Shown here piece by piece: positions 7,092 through 8,747 of a DNA stretch of 8,747 bases (within the stretch, counting starts at the first letter, position 1; the number at the start of each line of letters is the position of its first letter). The stretch covers positions 1-8,747 of the forward strand of contig CALXTZ010000057.1 in assembly GCA_944391545.1 (NCBI GenBank). Reading direction: 5' to 3'. The notes below the pieces were generated by a model, which saw only the letters and a list, made by a program, of their open reading frames with translations, did not search any database and had not been told where the DNA came from. The stretch is from an uncultured Alphaproteobacteria bacterium. Lineage in GTDB: Bacteria; Pseudomonadota; Alphaproteobacteria; CAAHEQ01; UBA3637. The position numbers were made by a program, and so were the translations under genes.

Positions 7092-7095
7092 AAAG

Positions 7096-7123
7096 AAAAG
7101 CTCCCGAAAAGGGAGCTTTTTTT
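7096..7123. terminator. Bidirectional intrinsic terminator
   Basis: AAAAGCTCCC (7096-7105) pairs with GGGAGCTTTT (7111-7120) around loop GAAAA, a perfect ten-base stem with six strong G/C-containing inner pairs. On the plus strand T continues from 7117 to 7123; on the minus strand the stem is followed by TTTTCTTTTT. It ends the YdcH-like transcript from the left and the cysteine-rich gene from the right, whose stop codon (7122-7124) touches it. Confidence 0.92.
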
Positions 7124-8747
7124 AGACACACATTTCGGTGGTTTCATCCCACGAATGATCGGCATCGCAACAAATCGTGCGGTTGAATTTATCCGTGTGA
7201 GTTGTCCCGCCGCAAACACATGTTGACGTGATTTCCGTATCGTTTGGACACGCCTCTTTGCAAATGCCGTTTTCATCGGCAATTTGGCCGGCATCACAGG
7301 TGATTAAAGTACATCCGCCGTTGGTAAACGTATGCCCCGGCGCGCAACAGTAATCTCCAATATGCGCGTTTGGATTGGTGTCGCAGATGCATGTCGCCGT
7401 AACGGTCGTTCCATAGGGACATTGTCGGTTGGAAGAGCACTCTTCCAAATAAATTTCAGCGCAATTTTGGGCAGATAAATCCGTGCAACCGAGAGCTCCT
7501 ATTCGGCCTTGATACAAACAGTTATAGGGGCCGGTCCCATCTTCAGCTTTGGTTACGAAAATCGACTCGCTTTTACATCCGTAAAATCCGCTTTCATAGG
7601 TGAATGTAAATCCTGCCGGACATCCCGGATCGTAACATAATCCGCGACCACAAGTTTGCCCCATATCGGGACAAGTCACTCCGCAAACAAGGCTGTCTCT
7701 GTAACAAACCGCACTTCGGTCACAACAAACTTGGGAGGATCCGTCTTGAACACAGCATTGTTCTTTTGCAGCATCCCAAGTTGAACCATCCGGGCAGAAT
7801 GTTAAAGAACAGTCTCCGCAATGAATGGGAGAATCACAGCCTGTACCACACTGCATAAAGTAATCATTTATATAACATGTCCATTTTCCTTCATATAAGA
7901 GGCATCTGATTCCGTTATCAAAAAAACATCCTTTGAAACGGTCTGTGACCAATTTAAAATCAGCATGTCCATAATTGGGATCAAGATTGTCATAGGGGAT
8001 ACAAGGGTTGATACAGCTGCCAAAATAGCATTCATTGAAATCCGGCGCTTTGGCATCGCAACATGGTTGTTGAGTTTGTTTGTCAAAACAATACCAATCG
8101 CCACGATCCCAGGGCGAACAAAATGTTGTATCATATTCGCATCCGCCATATTTGCCCCAATAGTTTCTTATAGCAAAAGAACCGATTCCTTCGCATAAAG
8201 CCGGGTAACATGCACCGACACGACAATGTTCTCCTTTTTCTGTGCAACCATATCCGCACCGTTCTCCGTTGATATAGCATGTGTATTCTGTCGGACCGCC
8301 TTTGCATTCGAATCGTTGGCACTGACCGTTGACATAAATATATCCGGCGGGGCAAGCACATGTGTCAGCATTGGTGCCTTCAATGCACGTACAAGCACAG
8401 GTGTTCGGATCTCGTTCACCCGTCATACCGGAACCGTTACATACGGGATGACACGAATCGCCGCACATCTCATATCCGTCTTCACAGACGCAAGAACAAG
8501 TTGCCGTATCCCACGAGGCATGTTCGGGACATTCCTGCGGTTCACAGACACAATCGCAAGTGACGGGATCGCGCATATATCCTTCTCCGCACGCGGCATA
8601 ACAACTGCCGCCGCATTCGGTATAACCCGAAGCACATTGACAAGATCCGGTGACACAGACTTCTTTGGGTCCGCATAAGTTGTCATTGTCTTGACAGGTT
8701 CCGCTTTCGCAGCTTTGACAGCCGGAGCAATTACAATCAATCGGATC
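7122..8747 (-). CDS. Cysteine-rich modular repeat protein, 5' end outside window, unknown function
   Basis: The minus-strand frame is open from the window edge (8747) to TAA at 7122-7124, giving 541 visible residues. The Met at 8574-8576 is internal, since 57 more in-frame residues rich in the same motifs precede it. I do not recognise a named family. It holds 80 cysteines (about 15%), many Gly, Asp, Thr and Tyr, five adjacent Cys-Cys pairs, and no membrane segment or C-terminal anchor. Three kinds of repeat are visible: DPxTCxCxC modules with GYxxCGxSC (residues 41-68 and 91-121); five units of C-Y/F/L-x(5-9)-C with further spaced cysteines starting at residues 157, 220, 291, 348 and 410; and a C-x-C...CC...H-S/T-W/F unit (453-479, 510-540). 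WD follows Ser/Thr at 79-80, 324-325 and 533-534. Such density suggests an exported, disulfide-bonded protein resembling EGF-like architectures. Any signal peptide would lie beyond the edge. Confidence 0.82.
   Translation of the reverse strand, partial: DPIDCNCSGCQSCESGTCQDNDNLCGPKEVCVTGSCQCASGYTECGGSCYAACGEGYMRDPVTCDCVCEPQECPEHASWDTATCSCVCEDGYEMCGDSCHPVCNGSGMTGERDPNTCACTCIEGTNADTCACPAGYIYVNGQCQRFECKGGPTEYTCYINGERCGYGCTEKGEHCRVGACYPALCEGIGSFAIRNYWGKYGGCEYDTTFCSPWDRGDWYCFDKQTQQPCCDAKAPDFNECYFGSCINPCIPYDNLDPNYGHADFKLVTDRFKGCFFDNGIRCLLYEGKWTCYINDYFMQCGTGCDSPIHCGDCSLTFCPDGSTWDAAKEQCCVQDGSSQVCCDRSAVCYRDSLVCGVTCPDMGQTCGRGLCYDPGCPAGFTFTYESGFYGCKSESIFVTKAEDGTGPYNCLYQGRIGALGCTDLSAQNCAEIYLEECSSNRQCPYGTTVTATCICDTNPNAHIGDYCCAPGHTFTNGGCTLITCDAGQIADENGICKEACPNDTEITSTCVCGGTTHTDKFNRTICCDADHSWDETTEMCV
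7437..8279 (-). repeat. Five copies of a ~60-residue cysteine module
   Basis: Units begin at C157, C220, C291, C348 and C410, spaced 63, 71, 57 and 62 residues apart. Each has an aromatic or leucine next to the first Cys in most copies, then a Cys after about 6-9 residues, usually a second after 2-3, another after 5-9, and two more at 3-7 residue spacing, for example CYINGERCGYGC, CYINDYFMQCGTGC and CYRDSLVCGVTC. Four of the five are preceded by an aromatic-rich patch ending in Trp/Tyr-x-Cys (YTC, WYC, WTC, YNC). The second and fifth copies are the most diverged. Found by eye; a self dot-plot would set the exact boundaries. Confidence 0.6.
8385..8627 (-). repeat. Two copies of a GYxxCGxSC...DPxTCxCxC module
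   Basis: Within the cysteine-rich protein, residues 41-68 (from GYTECGGSCYAAC to DPVTCDCVC) and 91-121 (from GYEMCGDSCHPVC to DPNTCACTC) align along their length with the same cysteine order and differ by three residues in length. The intervening segment has a third, shorter form, WDTATCSCVC (79-88), and the far N-terminal visible residues DPIDCNCSGC (1-10) look like the end of another copy cut by the window. Confidence 0.7.

Noticed and set aside
8226..8678. 150-residue plus-strand open frame rich in Thr, Ala, Ile and Ser
   Set aside because: It is the complement of the cysteine-rich gene: cysteine codons TGT/TGC read backwards give Thr and Ala (ACA/GCA) in the matching frame, which explains its composition. 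The motif repeats make sense only on the minus strand.
7122..8747. Possible CRISPR array or non-coding repeat suggested by the recurring ACA/GCA pattern on the plus strand
   Set aside because: The pattern comes from cysteine codons in the minus-strand gene; there are no identical direct repeats with regular spacers.

Overview
The window looks like chromosomal DNA from an alphaproteobacterium of moderate GC content. The main evidence is the tight plsY-dprA-topA block, a bacterial ELM1-type protein, a DUF502 membrane protein and a YdcH/DUF465 small protein, all common in Alphaproteobacteria. A 6-phosphofructokinase gene and a very cysteine-rich exported-type protein are less usual for the class. 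They suggest a fermentative, possibly host-associated uncultured lineage. That placement is inference, not something the sequence proves.

Layout. Positions 1-561 (+) hold the C-terminal part of an ELM1-family protein whose start lies before the window. Its stop codon overlaps the stop of a convergent DUF502 membrane protein gene (558-1274, -). A 161-bp divergent intergenic region follows, with a candidate promoter, an inverted repeat and a palindrome. Then come plsY (1436-2035), dprA (2038-3177) and topA (3181-5658), separated by only 2 and 3 bases and almost certainly one operon. After an 83-bp gap with a candidate promoter built into an inverted repeat comes a phosphofructokinase gene (5742-6836). 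A good sigma70-type promoter then precedes a 59-residue YdcH-like gene (6912-7091). A strong bidirectional terminator (7096-7123) separates it from a convergent minus-strand gene that runs open from the right edge of the window to 7122.

Function. The left and central genes are housekeeping: membrane phospholipid synthesis (PlsY), ssDNA handling in transformation (DprA), DNA supercoiling (TopA) and glycolysis (PFK). The PFK carries a mixed set of donor-site residues (G123 with K144), so ATP or pyrophosphate use cannot be settled from sequence alone.

The most unusual element is the minus-strand gene at 7122-8747. It has 80 cysteines in 541 visible residues and at least three kinds of internally repeated cysteine module, including five copies of a roughly 60-residue unit. 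I do not recognise a named family. It is probably an extracellular, disulfide-stabilised repeat protein, and its N-terminus is outside the window. No CRISPR array, tRNA, rRNA, insertion sequence or phage gene is visible. The window has no gene-free stretch longer than 300 bases.
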